Of a stretch of DNA of 64,000 nucleotides, positions 45,863 to 55,734 are shown piece after piece (positions within the stretch are counted from its first letter, which is position 1; each line of letters begins with the position of its first letter). Origin of the DNA: Streptomyces sp. CB01249 (GTDB taxonomy: Bacteria > Actinomycetota > Actinomycetes > Streptomycetales > Streptomycetaceae); the NCBI RefSeq assembly GCF_001905735.1, contig NZ_LISW01000002.1, positions 1,462,426-1,526,425 on the forward strand, in the 5' to 3' direction. The translations under genes were made by a program, and so were the position numbers. The notes below the pieces were generated by a model. The model searched no databases. It was given only the letters and a program-made list of their open reading frames with translations, and had not been told where the DNA came from.

Positions 45863-46635
45863 ACAAGGGCGCGGACGCCGCCAAAGACGACGACAAGCGC
45901 GAGGACGGCAAGGTACGCGGACGCTTCATGCTGAAGCTGTCCGGAGAGGCGTTCGCCGGCGGCGGGGGCCTCGGTGTCGACCCCGACGTCGTGCACGCCA
46001 TCGCCCGCGAGATCGCGGCCGTCGTCCGGGACGGCGCGGAGATCGCGGTCGTCATCGGCGGCGGCAACTTCTTCCGCGGCGCCGAGCTCCAGCAGCGGGG
46101 CATGGACCGGGCGCGCTCCGACTACATGGGCATGCTCGGCACCGTGATGAACTGCCTCGCCCTCCAGGACTTCCTGGAGAAGGAGGGCATCGACTCCCGC
46201 GTCCAGACCGCCATCACCATGGGCCAGGTCGCGGAGCCGTACATCCCGCTGCGTGCCGTGCGGCACCTGGAGAAGGGCCGCGTCGTGATCTTCGGCGCGG
46301 GCATGGGCATGCCCTACTTCTCCACCGACACCACCGCCGCCCAGCGCGCCCTGGAGATCGACGCCGAGGCGCTGCTCATGGGGAAGAACGGCGTGGACGG
46401 GGTCTACGACTCCGACCCGAAGACCAACCCCGCCGCGGTCAAGTTCGACGCGCTGGAGTACAGCGAGGTGCTCGCCCGCGACCTCAAGGTCGCCGACGCC
46501 ACCGCCATCACGCTCTGCCGTGACAACGAGCTGCCCATCCTCGTCTTCGAGCTCACCGCCGCAGGCAATATCGCCCGCGCCGTCAAGGGTGAGAAGATCG
46601 GCACGCTCGTGAGCGACCAGGACACCCGCGCCTGA
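45859..46635 (+). CDS. pyrH: Uridylate kinase (UMP kinase)
   Basis: PyrH phosphorylates UMP to UDP and is feedback-regulated by UTP/GTP. The 258-aa product has the hexameric bacterial kinase pattern: [27 protein letters not shown], the central [40 protein letters not shown], and [15 protein letters not shown]. The first 20 residues are a charged extension. Start ATG 45859 has GAGGAG 7 nt upstream; an ATG at 45838 is unlikely. The leader in front is described separately. Confidence 0.97.
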   Translation: MNKGADAAKDDDKREDGKVRGRFMLKLSGEAFAGGGGLGVDPDVVHAIAREIAAVVRDGAEIAVVIGGGNFFRGAELQQRGMDRARSDYMGMLGTVMNCLALQDFLEKEGIDSRVQTAITMGQVAEPYIPLRAVRHLEKGRVVIFGAGMGMPYFSTDTTAAQRALEIDAEALLMGKNGVDGVYDSDPKTNPAAVKFDALEYSEVLARDLKVADATAITLCRDNELPILVFELTAAGNIARAVKGEKIGTLVSDQDTRA

Positions 46636-46792
46636 CCACCGGCGCGTCCACCGGTGAGGCCCGGTGGAACAGGGGCGCGGGACCGCCCCGGAAGATGGAC
46701 AACGGCCTGCCGGTCGGACACCGTGCAGGTGAGGACGCGACGCAGGACCCGCCGGGCCCGCCGGGCCCGTTCAAGACACGCAGGAGCACGTG

Positions 46793-47350
46793 GTGATCGA
46801 AGAAACCCTCCTCGAGGCCGAGGAGAAGATGGAGAAGGCCGTCGTCGTCGCGAAAGAGGACTTCGCCGCGATCCGCACCGGCCGTGCGCACCCGGCGATG
46901 TTCAACAAGATCGTCGCCGACTACTACGGTGCGCCGACCCCGATCAACCAGCTGGCCTCGTTCTCGGTGCCCGAGCCCCGTATGGCCGTCGTGACGCCGT
47001 TCGACAAGACCGCGCTGCGCAACATCGAGCAGGCCATCCGCGACTCGGACCTCGGCGTCAACCCGAGCAACGACGGCAATATCATCCGGGTCAACTTCCC
47101 CGAGCTGACCGAGGAGCGCCGCCGCGACTACATCAAGGTCGCGAAGACGAAGGCCGAGGACTCCAAGATCTCGATCCGCGCCGTCCGCCGCAAGGCCAAG
47201 GAAGCGCTCGACAAGCTGGTCAAGGACAAGGAGTCCGGCGAGGACGAGGTGCGCCGCGCCGAGAAGGAGCTCGACGACACCACCGCGAAGTACGTCGCGC
47301 AGGTGGACGAGCTGCTGAAGCACAAGGAAGCCGAGCTGCTCGAAGTCTGA
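46793..47350 (+). CDS. frr: Ribosome recycling factor
   Basis: RRF with EF-G splits post-termination ribosomes. The 185-aa protein starts at GTG 46793, with AGGAG 6 nt upstream (46782-46786); the GTG at 46790 would add one residue. Features are the tRNA-mimic helices and [40 protein letters not shown] and [20 protein letters not shown]. The stop overlaps the cdsA ATG by one base (TGATG). Confidence 0.98.
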   Translation: MIEETLLEAEEKMEKAVVVAKEDFAAIRTGRAHPAMFNKIVADYYGAPTPINQLASFSVPEPRMAVVTPFDKTALRNIEQAIRDSDLGVNPSNDGNIIRVNFPELTEERRRDYIKVAKTKAEDSKISIRAVRRKAKEALDKLVKDKESGEDEVRRAEKELDDTTAKYVAQVDELLKHKEAELLEV

Positions 47351-48447
47351 TGAACGACTCTTCCTGGGGCGCTCCGCAGGGCGCCGGCCACCGGGTCGCG
47401 CCGGAGATGCAGGGTGCTGCGGCGGGTCCTGCCTACGATGTGCACGACGCCCAGCAGACTCGGCCCATGCCCATCGTGCCGGACGTTCCCGACGCAGGTA
47501 GAGACGCTGAAGACCGTGATCACCGGGACCAGGGGGCCGGACGCCTGAGCGGCGGCCCCCTGTTCCGCGACGAGAAGCCGCAGGAGCCCATGCCGACCGC
47601 GCCGCCGCCCCCGCCCCCGCCGCCGCAGAAGAAGCGCGCGGGCCGGGACCTGGGAGCCGCCATAGGGGTCGGCCTGGGGCTCGGTGCCCTGGTCGTCGTC
47701 TCGCTCTTCGTCGTCAAGGCCGTCTTCGTCGGCGTCATCGTGCTCGCCGTCGTGGTCGGCCTGTGGGAGCTCACCTCCCGGCTGGAGGAGCGCAAGGGCA
47801 TCAAGGCGCCCCTCGTGCCGCTCGCCGTCGGCGGCGCCGCCATGGTGATCGCCGGGTACGCGCGCGGGGCCGAGGGCGCCTGGGTCGCCATGGCCCTGAC
47901 CGCCCTGGCGGTGCTCGTGTGGCGGATGGCGCAGCCGCCCGAGGACTACCTCAGGGACGTCACGGCGGGCATCTTCGCCGCGTTCTACGTGCCCTTCCTG
48001 GCCACCTTCGTCGCCATGCTCCTGACCGCCGACGACGGCCCGCAGCGGGTGCTGACCTTCCTGCTGCTGACCGTGGTCAGCGACACGGGGGCGTACGCGG
48101 TCGGCTGGCGGTTCGGCAAGCACAAGCTGGCTCCGCGCATCAGCCCCGGCAAGACCCGCGAGGGCCTGTTCGGGGCGGTCACCTTCGCCATGGTGGCCGG
48201 TGCGCTGTGCATGCAGTTCCTGATCGACGACGGTTCCTGGTGGCAGGGGCTGCTGCTGGGCCTCGCGGTCGCGGCCAGCGCCACCCTGGGCGACCTGGGC
48301 GAGTCCATGATCAAGCGGGACCTCGGGATCAAGGACATGGGCACGCTGCTGCCCGGCCACGGCGGGATCATGGACCGGCTGGACTCGCTGCTGCCGACCG
48401 CCCCGGTGGTGTGGCTGCTGCTGGTGCTGTTCGTCGGCTCCGGCTGA
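47350..48447 (+). CDS. cdsA: Phosphatidate cytidylyltransferase (CDP-diacylglycerol synthase)
   Basis: CdsA makes CDP-diacylglycerol, the precursor of all phospholipids. The 365-aa protein has a hydrophilic, proline-rich N-terminal extension of about 95 residues (a run of eight prolines near residue 87). About 8 TM segments follow, then the CDS signature, here DLGESMIKRDLGIKDMGTLL followed by PGHGGIMDRLDS. The N-terminal extension is common in streptomycetes. Start ATG 47350 overlaps frr. A palindromic terminator follows the stop. Confidence 0.95.
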   Translation: MNDSSWGAPQGAGHRVAPEMQGAAAGPAYDVHDAQQTRPMPIVPDVPDAGRDAEDRDHRDQGAGRLSGGPLFRDEKPQEPMPTAPPPPPPPPQKKRAGRDLGAAIGVGLGLGALVVVSLFVVKAVFVGVIVLAVVVGLWELTSRLEERKGIKAPLVPLAVGGAAMVIAGYARGAEGAWVAMALTALAVLVWRMAQPPEDYLRDVTAGIFAAFYVPFLATFVAMLLTADDGPQRVLTFLLLTVVSDTGAYAVGWRFGKHKLAPRISPGKTREGLFGAVTFAMVAGALCMQFLIDDGSWWQGLLLGLAVAASATLGDLGESMIKRDLGIKDMGTLLPGHGGIMDRLDSLLPTAPVVWLLLVLFVGSG

Positions 48448-48461
48448 GACCGGCGTCCGTA

Positions 48462-48507
48462 CATGGCTGAGGGGCTACCGCTCGCGAGCGGTAGCCCCTC
48501 AGCCATG
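48462..48507. terminator. Bidirectional terminator downstream of cdsA
   Basis: Perfect inverted repeat of 22 bp (48462-48483 with 48486-48507) with a 2-nt spacer, placed exactly between the stop of cdsA and the end of the convergent membrane protein gene. It terminates on both strands by symmetry. Confidence 0.85.
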
Positions 48508-48512
48508 TGGCG

Positions 48513-49040
48513 TCAGCCCTGTTCGCGCAGCGCCACCCGCATGTCGCGGTAGAGGGCCACCGCCCGGCGGCGCATCCACAGGATCCAGGCACAGAACACC
48601 GCCACGAAGGCGGCGAAGAGCAGGGCGTACCCGAGGGAGCCACCGGTGGCGCCGAGGACGAGCAGACCGATCGCGACCAGGCCCATGGCGCCCAGCCAGT
48701 ACGGCAGCCACCGCCTGCTCCGCTCGATCCGGCCCAGCTGGTCGTCGACGAGCCGCCGCAGCACGGCCCGCTCCCGCGGGTCGCGCGGCACCTCGTGGTG
48801 GCGGATCTTCCGCAGGAGCCCGGCGACGGCGCTCGGGGAGGCGCCCGTGACCCGGCTCGTCCGCCTCCGCTGGAGGGCCACGGCCACCATCACGACGACG
48901 GTGTAGACGGCGCCCTGGACCAGCCACATGGCCGGGGGGTCGTCGTGGCGCAACAGCGCGTTCAGGCCCACACCGAGTCCGAAGACCACCAGGCCCTGAC
49001 CGATCAGGCTGTCGTTGAACCAGTGTTTGACGGTGTGCAC
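48513..49040 (-). CDS. Membrane protein of unknown function (4 TM segments)
   Basis: A 175-aa protein ([20 protein letters not shown]) with four hydrophobic segments arranged as two pairs: residues about 15-30 and 40-60, then two more after a basic, charged cytoplasmic loop ([20 protein letters not shown] to [20 protein letters not shown]). Start: GTG 49040 has GGAGG 8 nt upstream, whereas GTG 49049 overlaps that site. No enzymatic motif is seen. It is convergent with cdsA and divergent from rlmN. Confidence 0.85.
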   Translation of the reverse strand: MHTVKHWFNDSLIGQGLVVFGLGVGLNALLRHDDPPAMWLVQGAVYTVVVMVAVALQRRRTSRVTGASPSAVAGLLRKIRHHEVPRDPRERAVLRRLVDDQLGRIERSRRWLPYWLGAMGLVAIGLLVLGATGGSLGYALLFAAFVAVFCAWILWMRRRAVALYRDMRVALREQG

Positions 49041-49157
49041 GGCACCCACCTCCCGCGGCGGCTTCGGAACTCCCTGTGCTGTCCCGGTTACCCCGTGAGC
49101 CGCCCCTCACCGCGACGCACACGGGCACCTTCGCGCGTCTGCGACACTGGAGGAACC

Positions 49158-50264
49158 ATGCCTAAGCCCGGAGAACTCACTTTCGTCGCGCCCCGCGGAG
49201 CCAAGAAGCCGCCGCGGCACCTCGCCGACCTCACGCCCGCCGAGCGCAGGGAGGCCGTCGCCGCGATCGGCGAGAAGCCGTTCCGCGCGCAGCAGCTCTC
49301 GCAGCACTACTTCGCGCGGTACGCGCACGACCCGGCCGAGTGGACCAACATCCCGGCCGGATCGCGGGACAAGCTCGCCGAGGCGATGTTCCCCGACCTG
49401 ATGTCCGTCGTCCGGCACATCAGCTGCGACGACGACACCACCCGTAAGACCCTCTGGAAGCTGCACGACGGGACGCTGGTCGAGTCCGTCCTGATGCGCT
49501 ACCCGGAGCGGGTCACGATGTGCATCTCCTCACAGGCCGGCTGCGGGATGAACTGCCCGTTCTGCGCGACCGGGCAGGCCGGTCTCGACCGGAACCTCTC
49601 CACCGCGGAGATCGTCCACCAGATCGTCGACGGCATGCGCGCCCTGCGCGACGGCGAGGTCCCCGGCGGGCCCGCCCGGCTCTCCAACATCGTCTTCATG
49701 GGCATGGGCGAGCCGCTGGCCAACTACAACCGCGTCGTCGGCGCGATCCGCCGGCTGACCGACCCGGAGCCCGACGGCCTCGGCCTCTCGCAGCGCGGGA
49801 TCACCGTCTCCACCGTCGGCCTGGTGCCCGCGATGCTGCGGTTCGCCGACGAGGGCTTCAAGTGCCGCCTCGCGGTCTCGCTGCACGCCCCGGACGACGA
49901 GCTGCGCGACACCCTCGTGCCGGTGAACACCCGGTGGAAGGTGCGCGAGGTGCTGGACGCCGCATGGGAGTACGCGGAGAAGTCGGGCCGCCGCATCTCC
50001 ATCGAGTACGCCCTGATCCGCGACATCAACGACCAGGCGTGGCGCGGCGACCTGCTGGGCCGCCTCCTCAAGGGCAAGCGGGTCCACGTCAACCTGATCC
50101 CGCTGAACCCGACCCCCGGCTCCAAGTGGACCGCCTCGCGGCCCGAGGACGAGCGGGCGTTCGTGGAGGCCATCGCCAATCACGGCGTGCCGGTCACCGT
50201 CCGGGACACCCGGGGCCAGGAGATCGACGGCGCCTGCGGGCAGCTGGCGGCCTCCGAGCGCTGA
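49158..50264 (+). CDS. rlmN: 23S rRNA (adenine-2503-C2)-methyltransferase RlmN
   Basis: RlmN is a radical-SAM enzyme that methylates A2503 of 23S rRNA, and A37 of some tRNAs. The 368-aa product has the N-terminal helical domain ([20 protein letters not shown]), the iron-sulfur CxxxCxxC motif [21 protein letters not shown] (SAM binding) and the C-terminal region [20 protein letters not shown]. The cysteine in [15 protein letters not shown] is the methyl-carrying residue. Start ATG 49158 has GGAGGA upstream. Confidence 0.97.
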   Translation: MPKPGELTFVAPRGAKKPPRHLADLTPAERREAVAAIGEKPFRAQQLSQHYFARYAHDPAEWTNIPAGSRDKLAEAMFPDLMSVVRHISCDDDTTRKTLWKLHDGTLVESVLMRYPERVTMCISSQAGCGMNCPFCATGQAGLDRNLSTAEIVHQIVDGMRALRDGEVPGGPARLSNIVFMGMGEPLANYNRVVGAIRRLTDPEPDGLGLSQRGITVSTVGLVPAMLRFADEGFKCRLAVSLHAPDDELRDTLVPVNTRWKVREVLDAAWEYAEKSGRRISIEYALIRDINDQAWRGDLLGRLLKGKRVHVNLIPLNPTPGSKWTASRPEDERAFVEAIANHGVPVTVRDTRGQEIDGACGQLAASER

Positions 50265-50338
50265 GGCGGGCGGCCGTCGGTGCCCGGGTTCCCGGCCGAA
50301 AACGGCCGTGTAGCCTGGGGCCGAAATCAACTGCATAT

Positions 50339-50440
50339 TCCGACAGGGGAGCGCCACAGCGCTGAGAGTGCGGCACCAAGGACAGGTTGGCCGCAGACCC
50401 TCTGAACCTCGCCCGGGTCATTCCGGGTAGGAAGTTCGGA
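50339..50440 (+). ncRNA. TPP riboswitch (THI element)
   Basis: The conserved core blocks are present in order: AGGGGAGC, GCTGAGAGTGCGG, GACCCTCTGAACCT, CCGGGTCATTCCGGGTAGGAAG. Terminal P1 pairs 50339-50343 with 50436-50440. It senses thiamine pyrophosphate and controls the ABC importer downstream. An 11-bp terminator hairpin begins 18 nt after it, consistent with a transcriptional off-switch. Confidence 0.95.
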
Positions 50441-50458
50441 CCTTACTCAAGCTGTTGC

Positions 50459-50499
50459 GCCCTGCCCGCTTCCGGCTCCGGCCGGTGTGCGGGCAGGGC
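50459..50499 (+). terminator. Riboswitch expression-platform terminator
   Basis: An 11-bp GC-rich stem (50459-50469 with 50489-50499) and 19-nt loop, then CGCGTCTCTTCCT. It lies between the TPP aptamer and thiB, so ligand-bound aptamer probably allows this hairpin to form. It ends 36 nt before the thiB start. Confidence 0.75.
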
Positions 50500-50535
50500 C
50501 GCGTCTCTTCCTGGTCACTCCAGGAGGAATCACAC

Positions 50536-51639
50536 ATGAGCACCACCCAGAAGGCCGCGGTGGCGGCCGTCGCCGCCGCGCTCGGCGTCACCGCGCTGGC
50601 CGGCTGCGGAAGTTCCGACGACTCGGCTTCCGGTTCTGGTTCGACCAAGGGCTCCGGTTCCAAGACGGTCACCCTGGTCAGCCACGACTCCTTCAACGCC
50701 TCCAAGGACGTGCTGAAGGAGTTCACCCGGGAGACCGGCTACACCGTCAAGGTCCTCAAGAGCGGGGACGCGGGCGCCGCCCTGAACCAGGAGATCCTGA
50801 CCAAGGGTTCCCCGCGCGGCGACGTGTTCTTCGGCGTCGACAACACCCTGCTCTCGCGCGCCCTCGACAACGGCCTGTTCACCCCGTACGAGGCCAAGGG
50901 CCTGGACCGGGTCCCGGCCGATGTCCAGCTGGACGCGGACAAGCACCGGGTCACCCCGGTCGACACCGGTGACATCTGCGTCAACTACGACAAGAAGTAC
51001 TTCGCCGACAAGAAGCTCGCGCCGCCGAAGACCTTCGCCGACCTGGCGAAGCCCGCGTACAAGGACCTGCTCGTCACCGAGAACGCCGCGACCTCCTCGC
51101 CCGGCCTCGGCTTCCTGCTCGGCACCGTCGGAACCTTCGGCGAGGACGGCTACCAGGACTACTGGAAGAAGCTGAAGGACAACGGCGTCAAGGTCGTGGA
51201 CGGCTGGGAGCAGGCGTACAACGAGGAGTTCTCCGGCTCGGCCGGCGGCAAGAAGGCCAAGGCCGACCGCCCGCTCGTCGTCAGCTACGCCTCCAGCCCG
51301 CCCGTCGAGGTGCTGTACGCGGACCCGCAGCCGAAGACCGCGCCGACCGGGGTCGCCACCGGGACGTGCTTCCGCCAGATCGAGTTCGCGGGGCTCCTGG
51401 ACGGCGCGAAGAACGAGGCGGGCGGCAAGGCCCTGCTGGACTTCCTCATCGGGAAGAAGTTCCAGGAGGACATGCCGCTCACCATGTTCGTCAGCCCGGT
51501 TGCGAAGGACGCGAAGGTGCCGGAGCTCTTCACCGAGTTCGGTGCCACCGCGGAGAAGCCGGCGACCGTCGCCCCGGATGCCATCGCCAAGAACCGTGAG
51601 CAGTGGGTCCAGTCATGGTCCTCGCTCGTAGTGAAGTAG
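50536..51639 (+). CDS. thiB: Thiamine ABC transporter substrate-binding lipoprotein
   Basis: The 367-aa product is an exported lipoprotein: signal with lipobox LAGC (ALGVTALAGCGSSDDS). The mature part resembles ThiB/TbpA periplasmic proteins: TVTLVSHDSFNASKDVLKEF, GDVFFGVDNTLLSRALDNGL, GDICVNYDKKYF, and EVLYADPQPKTAPTG. Start ATG 50536 has AGGAGG 9 nt upstream. The upstream riboswitch makes thiamine, or a precursor, the likely substrate. The permease gene overlaps its stop by about 25 bp. Confidence 0.93.
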   Translation: MSTTQKAAVAAVAAALGVTALAGCGSSDDSASGSGSTKGSGSKTVTLVSHDSFNASKDVLKEFTRETGYTVKVLKSGDAGAALNQEILTKGSPRGDVFFGVDNTLLSRALDNGLFTPYEAKGLDRVPADVQLDADKHRVTPVDTGDICVNYDKKYFADKKLAPPKTFADLAKPAYKDLLVTENAATSSPGLGFLLGTVGTFGEDGYQDYWKKLKDNGVKVVDGWEQAYNEEFSGSAGGKKAKADRPLVVSYASSPPVEVLYADPQPKTAPTGVATGTCFRQIEFAGLLDGAKNEAGGKALLDFLIGKKFQEDMPLTMFVSPVAKDAKVPELFTEFGATAEKPATVAPDAIAKNREQWVQSWSSLVVK

Positions 51640-53330
51640 CGAAGACTCCCGTACGCGGACCGGGCGCGCGCGGGAGATCCGCACGCGCCCGGGCCCGGCG
51701 CGGGACCGCGGTGCGGCTCGGCCTGATGGCCGTGCCCGTCGCGTTCTTCGCCGTGTTCTTCGCCTACCCGGTCGCCGCGATCGTCGGCCGGGGGCTCAAG
51801 GCGGACGGCGTCTGGCAGTTCGGCCGGTTCGGCGAGGTACTGGCCCGGCCGGAGATCCGGGACGTCCTGTGGTTCACGCTGTGGCAGGCGCTCGCCTCGA
51901 CCGCGCTGACCCTGCTGATCGCGCTGCCCGGCGCGTATGTCTTCGCCCGGTTCGACTTCCCCGGCAAGCAGGTGCTGCGGGCCGTGGTCACGGTGCCGTT
52001 CGTGCTGCCGACCGTCGTCGTGGGCACCGCGTTCCTCGCGCTGCTCGGGCGCGGCGGGCTGCTGGACGAGCTGTGGGGCGTACGGCTCGACACCACCGTG
52101 TGGGCGATCCTGCTGGCGCACGTCTTCTTCAACTACGCGGTCGTCGTCCGGACCGTCGGCGGGCTCTGGGCGCAGCTCGACCCGCGTCAGGAGGAGGCCG
52201 CCCGGGTGCTGGGCGCGAGCCGGTTCACCGCCTGGCGCCGTGTCACGCTGCCCGCGCTCGCCCCGGCCGTGGCCGCCGCCGCGCTGATGGTCTTCCTCTT
52301 CACCTTCACCTCCTTCGGGGTCGTACAGATTCTTGGCGGTCCCGGCTTCTCCACGCTGGAGGTGGAGATCTACCGGCAGACCGCCCAGCTGCTCGCCCTG
52401 CCCACGGCCGCCGTGCTGACGCTCGTGCAGTTCGCCGCCGTCGGCGCGATCCTCGCCGTGCACGCGTGGACCGTACGCCGCAGGGAGCGCGCGCTGAAGC
52501 TGGTCGACCCGTCGCAGACGGCGCGCAAGCCGCACGGGGCCGGGCAGTGGACGCTGCTCGCCGGGGTCCTGCTGAGCGTGCTGCTGCTGGTCCTGCTGCC
52601 GCTCGCCGTACTGGTGGAACGCTCGCTGGGCGGCTCCGGTTTCGCCTACTACCGCGCGCTGACCTCGGCGGACGCCAACAGCGGTACGTTCCTGGTGGCG
52701 CCCGTCGAAGCCATCGGGAACTCGCTGCGCTACGCCCTCGTCGCCACGCTGATCGCCCTCGTCGTCGGCGGGCTCGCCGCCGCCGCGCTCACCCGGCGGG
52801 CGGGCCGGCTCGTCCGGGGCTTCGACGCGCTGCTGATGCTGCCGCTCGGGGTCTCCGCCGTCACCGTCGGCTTCGGCTTCCTGATCACCCTGGACAAGCC
52901 GCCGCTGGACCTCCGTACCTCCTGGATCCTGGTGCCGCTCGCCCAGGCGCTGGTCGGGGTGCCCTTCGTCGTACGGACCATGCTGCCGGTGCTCCGGGCG
53001 GTGGACGCGCGGCTGCGCGAGGCCGCGGCGGTGCTCGGGGCCTCGCCGCTGCGGGCCTGGCGCGAGGTGGACTTCCCGCTCGTACGGCGGGCGCTGCTGG
53101 TCGCCGCCGGGTTCGCGTTCGCGGTGTCGCTGGGGGAGTTCGGCGCGACCGTGTTCATCGCGCGGCCCGACAACCCGACGCTGCCGGTGGCCGTGGCGCG
53201 GCTGCTCGGCCGGTCCGGGGACCTCAACTACGGCCAGGCCATGGCCCTCAGCACCGTCCTGATGCTCGTGTGCGCGGTGTCGCTGCTGCTGCTCGAACGC
53301 ATCCGCACCGACCGATCCGGGGAGTTCTGA
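51615..53330 (+). CDS. thiP: Thiamine ABC transporter permease (two-domain)
   Basis: A 571-aa fused permease made of two homologous halves of about 6 TM segments each. Two EAA-type loops are visible: EEAARVLGASRFTAWRRVTL near residue 195 and LREAAAVLGASPLRAWREVD near residue 473. That matches ThiP architecture. Start ATG 51615 lies inside thiB, so coupling is likely; GTG 51603 is an alternative. The C-terminal half ends LLLLERIRTDRSGEF. Co-transcribed with the ATPase gene. Confidence 0.92.
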   Translation: MVLARSEVAKTPVRGPGARGRSARARARRGTAVRLGLMAVPVAFFAVFFAYPVAAIVGRGLKADGVWQFGRFGEVLARPEIRDVLWFTLWQALASTALTLLIALPGAYVFARFDFPGKQVLRAVVTVPFVLPTVVVGTAFLALLGRGGLLDELWGVRLDTTVWAILLAHVFFNYAVVVRTVGGLWAQLDPRQEEAARVLGASRFTAWRRVTLPALAPAVAAAALMVFLFTFTSFGVVQILGGPGFSTLEVEIYRQTAQLLALPTAAVLTLVQFAAVGAILAVHAWTVRRRERALKLVDPSQTARKPHGAGQWTLLAGVLLSVLLLVLLPLAVLVERSLGGSGFAYYRALTSADANSGTFLVAPVEAIGNSLRYALVATLIALVVGGLAAAALTRRAGRLVRGFDALLMLPLGVSAVTVGFGFLITLDKPPLDLRTSWILVPLAQALVGVPFVVRTMLPVLRAVDARLREAAAVLGASPLRAWREVDFPLVRRALLVAAGFAFAVSLGEFGATVFIARPDNPTLPVAVARLLGRSGDLNYGQAMALSTVLMLVCAVSLLLLERIRTDRSGEF

Positions 53331-53333
53331 AAG

Positions 53334-54359
53334 ATGCTGACGCTCGAATCGGTCACCGTCCGCTTCGGTGACCGGGCCGCGCTCGACGGGGTCGACCTGG
53401 AGGTCGCCGACCACGAGACCGTCTGCGTCCTCGGGCCGAGCGGCAGCGGCAAGTCCACCCTGCTGCGCCTGGTCGCCGGGCTCCAGGAGCCGGACGGCGG
53501 CCGGGTCCTGCTCGACGGCACCGACCAGGACGGCATCCCGGTCCACCGGCGCGGCCTCGGCCTGATGTTCCAGGACCACCAGCTCTTCCCGCACCGGGAC
53601 GTCGGCGCCAACGTCGCCTTCGGCCTGCGGATGCACGGGGCCGGCCGGGCCGAACAGGACCGCCGCGTCGCCGAACTCCTCGACCTCGTGGGCCTCCCCG
53701 GCGCCGAACGCCGCGCCGTCGCCGCGCTCTCCGGCGGCGAGCAGCAGCGCGTCGCCCTGGCCCGGGCCCTCGCCCCCAGCCCCAGGCTGCTGATGCTCGA
53801 CGAGCCCCTGGGCCAGCTGGACCGCAGCCTGCGCGAACGGCTCGTCGTGGAGCTGCGCGCCCTCTTCGGCCGCCTCGGCACCACCGTGCTCGCCGTCACC
53901 CACGACCAGGGCGAGGCGTTCGCTCTGGCCGACCGGGTCGTCGTGATGCGCGAGGGCCGCGTCGCCCAGGTGGGCACCCCGCTGGAGGTCTGGCAGCGCC
54001 CCGCCTCCGCCTTCGTGGCCCGCTTCCTGGGCTTCGACAACGTGGTCGAGGCGACCGTCGAGGGGGAGGCGGCGGACACGGAGTGGGGCGAGGTGCCGGT
54101 GCCCGCGGGGTCGCCGCAGGGTGCGTGCGATCTGCTGGTGCGGCCCGCCGGGGTCCGGATCGGCGGGCCGGAGAAGGGGCTGCGCTGCGTCGTGGGTGCG
54201 CGCATTTTCCGGGGCAGCCATGTCGCCGTGACCCTGCACCCTGAGCGCGGTCCGGTGCTGGAGGCCGAGTGCTCGCTGCGCGGGACGCCGGAGGAGGGCG
54301 AGCGGGTCGGGGTCACCTTCGACGCCTCGGAGACCGTGGTGCTTCCGGCCCTGTTCTGA
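53334..54359 (+). CDS. thiQ: ABC transporter ATP-binding protein of the thiamine importer
   Basis: The 341-aa ATPase shows Walker A VLGPSGSGKSTLLRL, Q-loop MFQDHQLFPH, signature LSGGEQQRVALARALA, Walker B LLMLDEPLGQLD and the H-loop VTHDQGEAFALADR. A C-terminal OB-type regulatory domain from about residue 240 resembles TOBE modules and makes the protein longer than E. coli ThiQ. It starts 3 bp after thiP, completing thiB-thiP-thiQ under one riboswitch. Confidence 0.92.
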   Translation: MLTLESVTVRFGDRAALDGVDLEVADHETVCVLGPSGSGKSTLLRLVAGLQEPDGGRVLLDGTDQDGIPVHRRGLGLMFQDHQLFPHRDVGANVAFGLRMHGAGRAEQDRRVAELLDLVGLPGAERRAVAALSGGEQQRVALARALAPSPRLLMLDEPLGQLDRSLRERLVVELRALFGRLGTTVLAVTHDQGEAFALADRVVVMREGRVAQVGTPLEVWQRPASAFVARFLGFDNVVEATVEGEAADTEWGEVPVPAGSPQGACDLLVRPAGVRIGGPEKGLRCVVGARIFRGSHVAVTLHPERGPVLEAECSLRGTPEEGERVGVTFDASETVVLPALF

Positions 54360-54361
54360 GC

Positions 54362-55189
54362 TCAGGCCGACTGGCGGACCGCGCCGACCAAGGCGCGCGG
54401 GTCGTCGGCGTGGAAGCGGATGGTGCGGGCCGTCTCCGAGGCGCCGAGCGGCCGGGTGAAGGGGAGCGGCCGGTTCAGCTCCACCGTCACCGAGGTCTGG
54501 CTGCCCACGATCAGGTCGAGGACCCCGTCGTCGGAGACGGTGATCAGGCGGCCCTCCGGGTAGCGGCGGTCGACCCGGGCCGAGGCGACCGCGTCGCGCG
54601 GCACGACGAGGTCGAAGAGGGCTCCGTAGCGGATCCGCAGAGAGCCGTCGGGGCGTACGACGTGCGGCCGGGTGACGCAGGCGGCGTGCAGGGCCAGCAC
54701 CAGGACGAGCCCGTACAGGTCGAGCACCAGGAACACCCGGTGGACCACCGGCCACGGGATGAGGAGGGCCAGGCCCACCGTCTCGACGGCCATGACGAAG
54801 AGCAGCCCGTACATCATCGCGGTCTGCGGCCCGGTGTACGCGACGGCGAGGTCCCCGGGGCGCACCCCGTGCGTGCGGCGCCGGACCCATCGCGCCAGGG
54901 AGGCGACGGCGCGCAGTTCGTGGCGGACCAGACGGCGGACCGCCACTGGCACCGCCCGCTCCACGGCGGCCCGCCGTGCCGCCCGGGGGTCCGCGCCGTC
55001 CGCGCGCGACGCGACGTACAGCGAGCGCAGTACCCGGGCCTCCAGGAGCAGCACGGCGAGCACCAGTGCCTCGGCGCCCACCAGGGCCCACCCGGGCGGC
55101 CGGACCCCGGCCACCAGGCAGACCGCCAGGGCCAGTTCCGCGGACAGCACGGCGGCCGCAGCGACCCGTGCCACCCGTATGCCGCTCAT
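54362..55189 (-). CDS. Membrane protein of unknown function
   Basis: A 275-aa protein with hydrophobic segments near residues 8-30, 32-50, 125-145 and 155-175. Between them is a basic loop, RRAAVERAVPVAVRRLVRHE. The C-terminal 100 residues are soluble: VRPDGSLRIRYGALFDLVVP, RLITVSDDGVLDLIVGSQTS and VTVELNRPLPFTR; a PH-like or YcxB-like fold is possible. It overlaps the end of the MerR C-terminal fragment by 4 bp on the same strand, so it was probably in an operon with the intact regulator. No function recognised. Confidence 0.85.
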   Translation of the reverse strand: MSGIRVARVAAAAVLSAELALAVCLVAGVRPPGWALVGAEALVLAVLLLEARVLRSLYVASRADGADPRAARRAAVERAVPVAVRRLVRHELRAVASLARWVRRRTHGVRPGDLAVAYTGPQTAMMYGLLFVMAVETVGLALLIPWPVVHRVFLVLDLYGLVLVLALHAACVTRPHVVRPDGSLRIRYGALFDLVVPRDAVASARVDRRYPEGRLITVSDDGVLDLIVGSQTSVTVELNRPLPFTRPLGASETARTIRFHADDPRALVGAVRQSA

Positions 55190-55734
55190 CCCCGGCCCCG
55201 CGCGATGAAGGCGTCCATGAGCCGCCCCACGACCTCCGCCTGCGCGGGGGCGTACTCGGCGAGCATCGCCTCCTTGAGCCCGGTGACGACGACCCCGTCC
55301 CCGGGGATGGCGGCGAACAGCTCCTCGGGGACGGCCGCCATCAGATCGGCCGCCAGCGGGGCGATCCGCGGGTCGTCGGCCGGGGCCTCGGCGAGCGCGT
55401 CCAGGCGCTCGTACAGTTCGATGACCGCGGGATCGGTGACCAGCGTTTCGAACAGCGCGAACATCTCCTGGGCACCGTTGCCGGGCGCGTCCATCAGCGT
55501 GAGGTATTCGCGGTCCTTGGCCGCGCTCGGCGAATCGGTCTCCGGGGCCTGTGCCAGCAGCGCGGCGAGGGCGGGCGAGACGGGCCCGGTGGCCCCGGGC
55601 GGCTCGGCGAGCAGGGCGGCGAGGCGGCGACGGCGCTCCCGGACGGCCGCCTCCTGGCGGGCCAGGTCCGCGTCGAGTTCCGCCAGCACCTCGGCCAGCT
55701 CGCGCCCGGCGTCATCGGCGAGGACGTCGCGCAC
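55186..55734 (-). pseudogene. MerR-family regulator, C-terminal fragment (disrupted by MITE)
   Basis: The 182-residue frame starts at GTG 55734 immediately after the inserted element. It begins RDVLADDAGRELAEVLAELD and continues ADLARQEAAVRERRRRLAAL, the dimerisation helix that normally follows the DNA-binding domain, then a helical effector region (REYLTLMDAPGNGAQEMFAL). It lacks the winged helix, which is encoded on the other side of the element. It might still be translated from the GTG, but not as a DNA-binding regulator. Confidence 0.85.

Noticed and set aside
51285..55091. 1268-aa minus-strand ORF over the thi operon
   Set aside because: Covers three clear ABC genes in antisense; no recognisable domain.
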